From an uncultured Bacteroidales bacterium (GTDB lineage: Bacteria; Bacteroidota; Bacteroidia; Bacteroidales; UBA932): a stretch of 19,935 nt of DNA. The stretch's first letter is position 1; each line of letters opens with the position of its first letter. The stretch spans positions 1-19,935 of the forward strand of contig CAKULN010000048.1 in assembly GCA_934667175.1 (NCBI GenBank), given 5' to 3'. This document shows positions 8,069 to 15,928 of the stretch, in pieces. Under the pieces are notes generated by a model that saw only the letters and a list, made by a program, of their open reading frames with translations, ran no database searches and was not told the origin of the DNA. The position numbers and the translations under genes are program-made.

Positions 8069-9316
8069 TTATAGGTATATCTCAATATTCCTTCTTCCGC
8101 GTGACCCGGAGGTCTGTCCTTTCCGTCGTGAGTCTTTACCGTTCAAGGCCCTCTCCAGATCAAACACGACACTCAGCTTCTGCTGGCTGCCTTGAAAGCC
8201 CTCACCGGCAAAATGGAAGACAGCCGAAAGCCGAAGACTGACGAAGTCGGCGATGTAAGGCTGCCAGTAAACCTCGGCCCTGTTGTAGTACCCGGAATGC
8301 TTCCAGCTCGTCCCGTCCGTCCGGATACGGTAGAAAAGGCTGCCCGGATAAAGATCCTTGCCGTAAACATTGCCGCCGGCGTCAAGCCAGTCGAAATAAG
8401 GCATCTGCCCTGTGCCGTAGTAGGTGTCATTCAGCAAACCGAATTTTCTGTAAGCCAGATTCAGAGTGAGCTGACCACCATAAGAGGGGTCAAGCCCGGT
8501 CTCACGGGCGCGCTCCTGATGTATTCCTTGAATATAACTGAGCTTGGCGCTCCAATGGAAATCCCTTACTCCGGAAGTCAGCATCACAAACGGAGACACG
8601 AGGACATTGTCCACAACACCCTTGTACTCAAGGGTGTTGGCAAAATGGTACATTGTGCCGGTCCATCCAGCATGAAGGAAATCCCCTCCAAGGCCGAAAT
8701 CGCCGTAAGTGAATATCTGGAAACGCTCCCTGCGCTGATGTCCGATCATCCCCATCCAGTCAAGCCCGGCCTCGCAGTAGCCTCGGCGTGTCCGGTATTT
8801 CAGCAGGAGGCCTTCTATGTTGTTGTCATAAAACCTGTTCGCCTCGGAGATGAAGACCGTCGGGATGTTCTCGTAGGATGAATATTCCCAACAAGGATAC
8901 TGCCCTCCGAAGACCGAGAAGCGACGCGGGAATATTCCCGCATGCAACGAAAAGTTATTTCTGTGGCGCTGAGTCTCAAAACCGTACCAGAAAATCACTT
9001 CCCTGATAAGATCTTTGTTCTGAAGGTCATCACTGTCACCAACCGTCGGAGACTCCCCCATATTCTTCATCACGTCCACTCCTAGGGCCAGATTATGTGT
9101 GAAGTTTCCGCCTTTGACAGCCACACCGACACTCGGAGTCAGCCGGGCGGCATGGATCGTGCCGGAACTTTCGAACTGGTTGCCGCCGCGATCATATTCC
9201 CGATTATCAAAATAATACTGAAAATCAGCCCCGTATGTCATCGTCGCCTTCCGCTGCGCAAGGCAGAGGGGAGATGTGGCAAGCAAGATTGCCGTTATGA
9301 TAATGCCTTTTCTCAT
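8069..9316 (-). CDS. Unclassified outer-membrane beta-barrel protein
   Basis: About 415 residues. I chose the start at 9316 because it opens a clean signal peptide (MRKGIIITAILLATSPLCLA, cleavage near Q21). The longer frame to 9523 would add about 69 residues without a signal and would overlap the divergent GSCFA gene. After the signal the protein consists of alternating amphipathic, aromatic-rich segments typical of an outer-membrane barrel, with long polar loops and no plug domain. I do not recognise the family. The last barrel-like strand appears to be KLSVVFDL. It is followed by about 25 very basic residues (SRRKGQTSGSRGRR), unusual because barrels normally end in an aromatic residue. It is the first gene of the operon with the nucleotidase and rhamnosidase, so it could be the porin or anchor for the same nutrient route; that link is inference. 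Confidence 0.65.
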   Translation of the reverse strand: MRKGIIITAILLATSPLCLAQRKATMTYGADFQYYFDNREYDRGGNQFESSGTIHAARLTPSVGVAVKGGNFTHNLALGVDVMKNMGESPTVGDSDDLQNKDLIREVIFWYGFETQRHRNNFSLHAGIFPRRFSVFGGQYPCWEYSSYENIPTVFISEANRFYDNNIEGLLLKYRTRRGYCEAGLDWMGMIGHQRRERFQIFTYGDFGLGGDFLHAGWTGTMYHFANTLEYKGVVDNVLVSPFVMLTSGVRDFHWSAKLSYIQGIHQERARETGLDPSYGGQLTLNLAYRKFGLLNDTYYGTGQMPYFDWLDAGGNVYGKDLYPGSLFYRIRTDGTSWKHSGYYNRAEVYWQPYIADFVSLRLSAVFHFAGEGFQGSQQKLSVVFDLERALNGKDSRRKGQTSGSRGRRNIEIYL

Positions 9317-9324
9317 ATATTTCA

Positions 9325-9332
9325 CAAAATTA
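9325..9332 (-). promoter_or_regulatory. Candidate -7 box for the barrel-nucleotidase-rhamnosidase operon
   Basis: On the minus strand TAATTTTG matches TAnnTTTG exactly. It lies only 8 bases before the ATG at 9316, which would give an almost leaderless message. No good TTTG is visible 19-21 bases upstream. The 43-base divergent gap (9317-9359) is very AT-rich and contains a 7-bp inverted repeat, ACAAAAT / ATTTTGT (9324-9330 and 9338-9344), which could be an operator or chance. Confidence 0.3.
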
Positions 9333-9359
9333 CTTATTATTTTGTAATTTCGCACTCGT

Positions 9360-10232
9360 ATGGAAGAACTCAAACTACAGACTCCCGTCGAAGTGGGCCG
9401 AAGCAAGGTAAGCATCTCCCTGAATGACAAGCTGTTCATTCTCGGCAGCTGCTTTGCGGACAACATGGGGCAGAAGATGATCGACCTCGGTTTTGACGTC
9501 TGTGTCAACCCGTTCGGTACCATCTACAACCCCGTCTCTGTCTGCAACTCCATCGCCAGACTCTCGTCGGGAATCCCGTTCAGCGAGGACGAGTGCGTCC
9601 CGATGGGCGCGGGCGCCGGACTGATCTGCTCTTTCAGCCACCACACCTCCTTCGCCCGCCGCACCGACGACGAGTTCCTGGATGTCGCGAACGCATCTCT
9701 GGAGGAAGCCTCCCGCTGCTGGAAAGCCGCCTCCAAAGTCATCATAACCCTCGGCACGGCATGGATTTATGAATATTCCCGCACAGGCGAGGTTGTCTCC
9801 AACTGTCTCAAGATCGACGCGAAGGAGTTCACCAGACGCAGACTTTCCGTCCGTGAGTCTTCGACACTGCTTATGAATATGCTCGCCCGGCACCCTGACA
9901 AGGAATTCATCTTCACCGTCTCCCCTATCCGCCACCTCAAGGACAGCGCACATGGCAACCAGCTCAGCAAGAGCACCCTCCTGCTCACCCTCGACGAGGT
10001 TCTGGCTAAGTTTCCGGACCGCTGTGACTATTTCCCCGCCTACGAGATCCTGCTTGACGAACTCCGCGACTACCGCTTCTACGCCCCCGACATGGTCCAT
10101 CCGTCCTCACAGGCCGTGGACTACCTATGGTCCAGGTTCGTAGGATTCGCCGTCCCCGAGTCGGAATATAGTGACCTAAAAGTCAGACAGAAGGCTTTTC
10201 TCCGCTCGCTCCACCGCCCGATTCACGGATGA
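9360..10232 (+). CDS. GSCFA-family protein (SGNH-hydrolase-like)
   Basis: 290 residues, cytosolic, with no signal peptide. The family-naming motif GSCFA is at residues 29-33, followed by NMG and NPFGTIYNPVS. The middle holds ITLGTAWIY and FTVSPIRHLKD. The C-terminal part has FYAPDMVHPS (D244, H247), which resembles the Asp-x-x-His block of SGNH/GDSL hydrolases, with S30 of GSCFA as the possible nucleophile. The family (PF08885) is widespread in Bacteroidetes and has no firmly established substrate that I know of. The length matches the family. The gene is divergent from the barrel operon and ends in a hairpin at 10260-10303. Its codons are noticeably richer in C at third positions than those of the genes to its right. 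Confidence 0.88.
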   Translation: MEELKLQTPVEVGRSKVSISLNDKLFILGSCFADNMGQKMIDLGFDVCVNPFGTIYNPVSVCNSIARLSSGIPFSEDECVPMGAGAGLICSFSHHTSFARRTDDEFLDVANASLEEASRCWKAASKVIITLGTAWIYEYSRTGEVVSNCLKIDAKEFTRRRLSVRESSTLLMNMLARHPDKEFIFTVSPIRHLKDSAHGNQLSKSTLLLTLDEVLAKFPDRCDYFPAYEILLDELRDYRFYAPDMVHPSSQAVDYLWSRFVGFAVPESEYSDLKVRQKAFLRSLHRPIHG

Positions 10233-10259
10233 AGCCGCATCATCAAAATGTTTTCAGTC

Positions 10260-10303
10260 GCGCGGTCACTGGATAATGCCGGATAATGCCGCGCTCGCTT
10301 TTT
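10260..10303 (+). terminator. Intrinsic terminator after the GSCFA gene
   Basis: GCGCGG (10260-10265) pairs with CCGCGC (10289-10294) around a 23-base loop that contains a tandem GGATAATGCC duplication. A T-run (10299-10303) follows after TCGC. It lies 28 bases past the stop codon. The loop is long, so the call is moderate. Confidence 0.5.
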
Positions 10304-10335
10304 GACCCCGCATGCCGAAAAATGTACCAATTAAT

Positions 10336-10367
10336 TTTGCTTTTAAACCACAAATACATTAGATTTG
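10336..10367 (+). promoter_or_regulatory. SusC/SusD promoter
   Basis: TTTG at 10336-10339 and TAGATTTG at 10360-10367, separated by exactly 20 bases, match the Bacteroidetes -33/-7 consensus. Transcription should start near 10374, leaving a leader of about 105 bases. The leader contains a 6-bp inverted repeat (ATTAAC 10442-10447, GTTAAT 10456-10461) close to the start codon. A second box, TAATTTTG (10332-10339), overlaps the -33 element. This is the best promoter match in the window. Confidence 0.65.
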
Positions 10368-10478
10368 TAATCTTGAATCCAGATGTAAATCCCCGTCTGA
10401 AATCAATAAGTTATATTTAAGAATTTTTATTAAACGCGCACATTAACAACCATTAGTTAATACAAAACCTTTTAGTAA

Positions 10479-13400
10479 ATGAAAAAGAATCGCACTTACA
10501 GAGTAAACGCCTTTCTCGCGGTTATGCTCGCAGGGTCATTCCTTGCAGGAACGACCTCACTGGCCGCTGAGCCCAAGGCCGGTTCATTGTCAAAGGCAAC
10601 CGCCTCTGAGCAACAGAACCGCACTGTAACCGGAAAAGTCATCGACGCTTCCGGTCAAGGTACGGTAGGCATCGGTGTGATGGTTAAAGGTACCTCAAAC
10701 GGAACCCTTACCAACACTGACGGAACGTTCTCACTTTCGAACGTGGCTTCAGGATCCACAATCGTTTTCTCCAGCATCGGCTACAAAACCATCGAGGTTG
10801 TCTGGAACGGCCAGCCTCTCAACGTCACAATAGCCGAGGACAACGAACTTCTAGACGAGTCTGTTGTCACCGCCCTCGGAATCAAGAGGGAAAGGAAGTC
10901 TCTCGGTTATGCGGTGGAGGACATCAACGCCTCCGAGCTCATGAAGAACAAGACCGCCAACGCGATCAGCTCTCTGTCCGGCAAGATCGCCGGCGTGAAC
11001 ATCACCCAGTCATCAGGCGCCGCCGGATCCGGCGCTCAGATTATCCTTCGTGGCGGAACTTCCGGATCGGAAGGAAAGGACAACCAACCTCTGTTTGTTG
11101 TGGACGGAATCATCTACGACAACTCTTCGAATGTTGTTGGTAACTCCGCATTTGATGGAAGCATGAGATCCGCGACAACTTCATCTAACCGTGTGATGGA
11201 CATCAATCCTGAGGACATCGAAAGCATGTCCGTCCTCAAGGGACCTGCCGCCTCGGCTCTTTATGGATCCCGCGCTGCCAACGGTGTGGTTCTCATCACC
11301 ACCAAGAAAGGCAAGGACGGTAGAGTGGAAGTTAATTTCAATTCCAAACTGTCTACATCCTGGGCTACAAATCTGCCTAAAGTCCAGAAGCAATACGCCA
11401 GAGGTGAGATGAAGGACGGTTACGACGAAGACGGGAAATATACCGGCACAACATATAACATGTTCAAGTATGATTCTTGGGGCGAGAAAACCAACGCCAC
11501 AACTTACGATAACCTTGGCGATTTCTTCCAAGGTGGCACCATACTTGACGAGAGCCTGAGCGTTTCCGGAGGAACAAAGAACAGCAATTTCTACCTTTCT
11601 GGCTCCTACTACGACCAGGATGGTATTGTGCCGAACACCGGCTACACCAAATATTCATTCCGCTTCAACGGAGAGCAGAGGGTTGGAATATTCACTTTCA
11701 ACGCAAGCGCCGCATATTCTGACGCTCACACCGACAGGACTTTGACAGGTGCCGCCCTTTATGGTTCATCCGGTACAGGAGCCCTTTATGCCGCCTATAA
11801 CTGGTCACCTTTCGATGACATGAAGAAATACCTGAACGATGACGGCACACGTTATCGCCTGTTCGGTAATATGATAGATCCTTGGTCGGAAAGAGACAAC
11901 CCTTATTGGATTGTGAACAAAAACCACATGTACGACAATGTCGAGCGTTTCACAGGCAGCGTCAGCGTAAAGGCCGACATCGCCAAATGGTGGTACGTTC
12001 AGTACAAGGCTGGTGTTGACTCTTACACCCAAACGGCATCCAATAGAATCGCGGCCAACGGAGCCATCAAACAGGCTTGGCAGAAAGGTATGATGAGCGA
12101 CAACACATCGGATTTCAGGTACATCTCCCATAACTTCATATCCAACATGAACAAACAGTTCGGGGACATCGATCTCAATCTGCTTCTCGGCGCACAGTTG
12201 GATGACACCAAGATCGACAGCAACTACAAAATGGCGTGGAACTTCTCAGTTCCTGATTTCTTCTCCTATGCGAACACCACAACGAACAACAAACAGTTCC
12301 GTCATGCATTATCGCACAAGAGATTAGCCGGCCTATTCGGAGAGTTTAGGGCATCATGGAAAAACATGCTTTACCTGACAGTCACCGGACGCAATGACTG
12401 GACATCAACCCTGCCTAAGGCCAATAGGTCATATTTCTATCCGTCAGTGAGCGGATCATTCGTGTTCTCAGAACTCCTTCCGAAAAACAATGCTTTGTCT
12501 TACGGAAAACTCAGGGTTTCCTGGGCGAATGTCGGAAAGGACACAAATCCTTATGAGACGGCTACAACTCTTTGGCCTACCGGAGTTTATCTTGGAGGAA
12601 AAGTCGGTGTCGGCAACAACTGGACAAAAGGGAACCCGATTCTCAAGCCAGAGATGACAAAATCCACAGAGATTGGCCTTGAGATGAGCTTCTTCAACAA
12701 CAGGCTGCGTTTTGACTATGCCTACTACACCAACGACTCATACGACCAGATCCTCAGCCCTCGTGGCCCTCAGTCCACAGGCTACATATTCTATTCAATG
12801 AATGCCGGCAATGTGTACAATAAGGGTATGGAACTTACAGTTTCCGGAATTCCGATTGAGACTAAGGATTTCAGATGGGATGTCGGCCTGAACATGGCCG
12901 GTAACCGTGGTACACTCGACAATCTTCCTCAAGGACTGGACGTTATGTATGTCACAGATGTTCAGTATGCCGGAATGCAGGCCGCATCATTCAACGGAGG
13001 CAACTTCATGGCGATCGCCGGAACAAAATGGAAAAGAGATGACAATGGCAATGTTATCCTTGACAAGAACGGAATGCCTACCTACACCACCTCATTGTCT
13101 GAAGAAGGAAACAGGGAACCGAAGTTCACGGGAGGATTGAATAATACATTCACATGGAAGAATTTGTCTTTCAATATGCTGTGGGAATTCAGGGTCGGAG
13201 GTGACGTTGTAAACGGAACACAGTATGCTATGGACGTCAATGGTACCAGTGAATTCTCCGGTGACATCAGAAACCAGGCGCTTACTGTTTCTGGCGTCAA
13301 CAGCAAGGGTGAGTCAGTCACCAACACTTGGGAGGCTGACAAGACCTATATTTTCGACAAAAAGGAGATGAGCGGCTACAACATAATCAAGAATTATTAC

Positions 13401-13697
13401 TGCTCTTATTATCCTAAAGAATCTTCGAACTACATCACTAAGGTGAACCTTTTGAGACTTCGCTCGATCTCTCTGTCGTATGACCTTCCAAAGGTTGTTT
13501 TGGATAAGATCGGATTCATCAAGAGGGCGAGTGTGTCCGCGTCAGCCAACAATCTGCTCTTGTTCACAAACTACAAGGGTGATCCTGAGGTTGCGGCAGC
13601 CGGAGCCGGTGTCGGAGGATCCTCATCTGTAGGATTTGACTATTGTGGAGTACCGGCAACAGCAGGGATGACTTTCGGTGTTAACCTCACTTTCTAA
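10479..13697 (+). CDS. SusC/RagA-family TonB-linked outer-membrane transporter
   Basis: 1072 residues, full family length. A signal peptide (about 1-30, ending SLAA) is followed by a carboxypeptidase-regulatory-like domain (about 49-121; VTGKVIDASG ... TNTDGTFSL ... IGYKTIEV). Next is the SusC signature ESVVTALGIKRERKSLGYAVED (about 127-148), then the TonB plug (about 150-260, with SGKIAGVNI, ILRGG, PLFVVDG and LKGPAASALYGSRAANGVVLITTKKG). A 22-strand barrel type region ends in the expected aromatic terminus GVNLTF. The protein imports oligosaccharide or another large ligand across the outer membrane using TonB energy, with SusD as its lid. The SusD gene starts 19 bases downstream on the same transcript. 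The ligand cannot be read from sequence, and no adjacent same-strand hydrolase helps. Confidence 0.95.
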   Translation: MKKNRTYRVNAFLAVMLAGSFLAGTTSLAAEPKAGSLSKATASEQQNRTVTGKVIDASGQGTVGIGVMVKGTSNGTLTNTDGTFSLSNVASGSTIVFSSIGYKTIEVVWNGQPLNVTIAEDNELLDESVVTALGIKRERKSLGYAVEDINASELMKNKTANAISSLSGKIAGVNITQSSGAAGSGAQIILRGGTSGSEGKDNQPLFVVDGIIYDNSSNVVGNSAFDGSMRSATTSSNRVMDINPEDIESMSVLKGPAASALYGSRAANGVVLITTKKGKDGRVEVNFNSKLSTSWATNLPKVQKQYARGEMKDGYDEDGKYTGTTYNMFKYDSWGEKTNATTYDNLGDFFQGGTILDESLSVSGGTKNSNFYLSGSYYDQDGIVPNTGYTKYSFRFNGEQRVGIFTFNASAAYSDAHTDRTLTGAALYGSSGTGALYAAYNWSPFDDMKKYLNDDGTRYRLFGNMIDPWSERDNPYWIVNKNHMYDNVERFTGSVSVKADIAKWWYVQYKAGVDSYTQTASNRIAANGAIKQAWQKGMMSDNTSDFRYISHNFISNMNKQFGDIDLNLLLGAQLDDTKIDSNYKMAWNFSVPDFFSYANTTTNNKQFRHALSHKRLAGLFGEFRASWKNMLYLTVTGRNDWTSTLPKANRSYFYPSVSGSFVFSELLPKNNALSYGKLRVSWANVGKDTNPYETATTLWPTGVYLGGKVGVGNNWTKGNPILKPEMTKSTEIGLEMSFFNNRLRFDYAYYTNDSYDQILSPRGPQSTGYIFYSMNAGNVYNKGMELTVSGIPIETKDFRWDVGLNMAGNRGTLDNLPQGLDVMYVTDVQYAGMQAASFNGGNFMAIAGTKWKRDDNGNVILDKNGMPTYTTSLSEEGNREPKFTGGLNNTFTWKNLSFNMLWEFRVGGDVVNGTQYAMDVNGTSEFSGDIRNQALTVSGVNSKGESVTNTWEADKTYIFDKKEMSGYNIIKNYYCSYYPKESSNYITKVNLLRLRSISLSYDLPKVVLDKIGFIKRASVSASANNLLLFTNYKGDPEVAAAGAGVGGSSSVGFDYCGVPATAGMTFGVNLTF

Positions 13698-13716
13698 TAT
13701 TTATCATTTAACGATT

Positions 13717-15609
13717 ATGAAATATATCAAATCTTATATTCTTGGATCTATCTGCCTTCTTGGTCTTGCCGTGACATCCTGCGACGACTGGCTGGACATC
13801 AACAGTGATCCTGAGAATCCGACGGCTGATAACGCGCCGTATCAATCACGTCTGGCGCACATAGAGTTTTACACGAACAGCGCGACACAATTCGCGGCAT
13901 GGAGGACAAGCATGTCCATGGGCGATTGGACCAGAAATTATGACGGTGGTAATTACTGGAAGATGTCATATTGGGAGCCACAGATGGGTGCGGTCACAAC
14001 TCCGTACCAATGGTGGTTCTGCGGAGCGGCAAGCAATGTTGATGACATGTACACCAAGGCTATGGCCGCGGAGGCGTGGCACTATGCGGGAGTCGCCAGA
14101 ATCATCAACGCATACGGTTTCATGCTGATGACAGATCTTTACGGTGAGATGCCTTATACCCAAGCATGTGGCCCATACGCCACTCCTGAATATGACACCG
14201 GCAAGACAATCTACCTTGGATGTCTCAAAGACATTGATGAAGGTCTTGAGCTTTTGGCCAAATCTCAATCCTCTATCTTACCTGCATTGTCCGAGGGCGA
14301 TTTCTGGAACAATGGAGATGTCAACAAATGGATAAAGTTCGGCAATCTGCTCAAGGCAAGATATTGTCTGAAATTGTCAAAGAAGCAACCAGGAAACTAT
14401 CTCGACGGCAAATACGACGTGGACGCCATATTGGCGGCTCTCGCCAAGGGACCGCAAAGCAATGCGGACAACACTCTGATCTACCATACTGACGACAACA
14501 GCAGCACTCATGACAACCTTGGTTGGGATGAACCTGTTGACTACTCCCCATTATTCTCAGTATGTGGCATGAACTCTGGATATTTCGTGACAAAAATGCT
14601 TTATGACAACCTCACAAATTTTGCCGGCTATGGTGTTGAGGATCCTAGGGCCGACAAGATAATCCCGTGGGCTTGGTCACACAAATCCGAGAGCTCTCCG
14701 GCAGGAATTAAATGGAACGGCAACTGGAGACGTTCACTGGGAGTCGACATGGTATCAAGTGAGTCACCTACAAAAGTCGGCGGCCCGCTCAGAGCAATGT
14801 ATGGCCCGAACAAGGATGCCGACAAGAAAGGCATCCGAAATGGCTACTTCAGATGGATCAATTCCAAAGAAACGGCAAGACTTGGAGACACCGTATATGT
14901 TGAATGTACAAGTTCATCCAAAGGGTACCATGCCAATCAGGATCTTCTTTATAGATTTACCGTTGACAAAAATATAGTGGAAGATTCAAAGGAATCCGGT
15001 TCATTCTACACCAGGGTCTCTTCTCCGACTTATATAGGAACATATTCAGAAGCATGCTTCATAAAGGCAGAGGTCCTTTTCAACAAGGGCGATAAATCCG
15101 GTGCTTTTGAAGCGTACAAGGAGGGCATTAAGGCCAGTATGGAGCAGATGAACATCACTTTGGCTTCATGGGTAAGCGGAGACGCGTCTTTGGCGGACTG
15201 CCCGTCATTCACAGTCATGTCAGATTCGGACATGAAGAATTTCCTTGACAACGGAATCGGCAGCTCGGGAGATCTGACTCTTGGAAAGATTCTCACTCAG
15301 AAACGAATAGCACTTCACTTCTCGGTGGAGATATGGAACGACATGCGTCGTTACGACTTCAAGCCTGAATATTTCCTCGGATGGGGTATTCCTGATTACT
15401 ATAGTTATTCTGCCGAAGCCAAGAAAGCCATACCGGAAGGTAAGTATTTCCGCAGATGGAGGCAATGCTCTCACGAGACAAACTACAACTCCAAGAACCT
15501 TAAAGCAATCGGGGAGCAGGTCCCGGGAGCTAACACGTCATTGGATCAGTGGAACTCCGCTGATGACGCATGGACAATCAACGTCTGGTGGGATTCCGAC
15601 CAACAGTAA
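13717..15609 (+). CDS. SusD/RagB-family nutrient-binding outer-membrane lipoprotein
   Basis: 630 residues from this start. The in-frame ATG at 13678 lies inside the susC-like gene, and 13717 opens a proper lipoprotein signal, MKYIKSYILG...LAVTSC, with Cys22 as the lipidated residue. The sequence after it (DDWLDINSDPENPT) and the helical, tryptophan-rich body with TPR-like helices fit the SusD family, closest in feel to the SusD-like type 2 group. Visible landmarks are the ITDLYGEMPYTQA-like stretch (MTDLYGEMPYTQA, about 145) and the C-terminal QKRIALHFSVEIWNDMRRYD region (about 540-560), which is characteristic. The protein forms the surface lid of the SusC channel and binds the ligand. It is followed at once by a strong terminator, closing the two-gene operon. 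Confidence 0.94.
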   Translation: MKYIKSYILGSICLLGLAVTSCDDWLDINSDPENPTADNAPYQSRLAHIEFYTNSATQFAAWRTSMSMGDWTRNYDGGNYWKMSYWEPQMGAVTTPYQWWFCGAASNVDDMYTKAMAAEAWHYAGVARIINAYGFMLMTDLYGEMPYTQACGPYATPEYDTGKTIYLGCLKDIDEGLELLAKSQSSILPALSEGDFWNNGDVNKWIKFGNLLKARYCLKLSKKQPGNYLDGKYDVDAILAALAKGPQSNADNTLIYHTDDNSSTHDNLGWDEPVDYSPLFSVCGMNSGYFVTKMLYDNLTNFAGYGVEDPRADKIIPWAWSHKSESSPAGIKWNGNWRRSLGVDMVSSESPTKVGGPLRAMYGPNKDADKKGIRNGYFRWINSKETARLGDTVYVECTSSSKGYHANQDLLYRFTVDKNIVEDSKESGSFYTRVSSPTYIGTYSEACFIKAEVLFNKGDKSGAFEAYKEGIKASMEQMNITLASWVSGDASLADCPSFTVMSDSDMKNFLDNGIGSSGDLTLGKILTQKRIALHFSVEIWNDMRRYDFKPEYFLGWGIPDYYSYSAEAKKAIPEGKYFRRWRQCSHETNYNSKNLKAIGEQVPGANTSLDQWNSADDAWTINVWWDSDQQ

Positions 15610-15630
15610 TCATTAATTCTTTGATGCCGA

Positions 15631-15661
15631 AGAGGACGGTCTGATTGGCCGTCCTCTTTTG
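15631..15661 (+). terminator. Intrinsic terminator of the SusC/SusD operon
   Basis: A 9-bp perfect stem, AGAGGACGG (15631-15639) and CCGTCCTCT (15649-15657), with a 9-base loop is followed by TTTTG, 21 bases after the SusD stop. Very similar GGACGG/CCGTCC terminators recur at 17509 and 18181, each at the head of a copy of the repeat described next. Confidence 0.8.
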
Positions 15662-15667
15662 CTGTGT

Positions 15668-15826
15668 CCAACAAGTGCGGATTATGTTGGTATAGGGAAA
15701 CTACTTCTGGAGTACGAATCTTGGTTTGCCATGATATTCGTACATGAAACAGGCCTCCGGTGTACGAATAATGGATAATGAGGACATTGGTACATACAAC
15801 AGGCTCTTGATGTACCAACCCAAAGT
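15668..15826 (+). repeat. Hairpin-rich intergenic repeat, copy 1
   Basis: A 159-base copy about 95% identical to 17553-17704. It differs by about seven substitutions and one 7-base indel (GATAATG, near 15772). It contains stems CCAACA/TGTTGG, CGTACAT/GTGTACG (15739-15745, 15760-15766) and TTGGTACAT/ATGTACCAA (15787-15795, 15810-15818). The last two hairpins share the loop word AACAGGC, so they look like tandem units. It is non-coding on both strands. With copy 2 it brackets the ATPase/nuclease gene. Confidence 0.85.
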
Positions 15827-15871
15827 AACTATGTCTTTGACAGTACGCCCCCTATCCTTTGCCGAAGATGA

Positions 15872-15901
15872 TTGGTAATCCGGGAATATTCATTATCTTT
15901 G
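15872..15901 (+). promoter_or_regulatory. Promoter of the AAA-ATPase/nuclease gene
   Basis: TATCTTTG at 15894-15901 matches TAnnTTTG. TTGG at 15872-15875 is a near match to the -33 element with an 18-base spacer. The transcript would begin around 15907, about 20 bases before the preferred ATG at 15929. Confidence 0.5.
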
Positions 15902-15928
15902 ATGATAGAACATTAAATGATTGGCTGT

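Noticed and set aside
9317..9523. Upstream extension of the barrel gene to an ATG at 9523
   Set aside because: It would place about 69 unrelated residues before a proper signal peptide and overlap the divergent GSCFA gene.
9375..10100. Long minus-strand open frame (about 240 codons) opposite the GSCFA gene
   Set aside because: It is the antisense shadow of a GC-rich plus-strand gene with clear family motifs; its translation is low-complexity Val/Ala/Glu/Gly without a recognisable fold.
3974..15609. One polysaccharide-utilisation locus joining GH78 and SusC/SusD
   Set aside because: The rhamnosidase operon and SusC/SusD are on opposite strands with a divergent GSCFA gene between, each has its own signals, and no shared regulator is visible.
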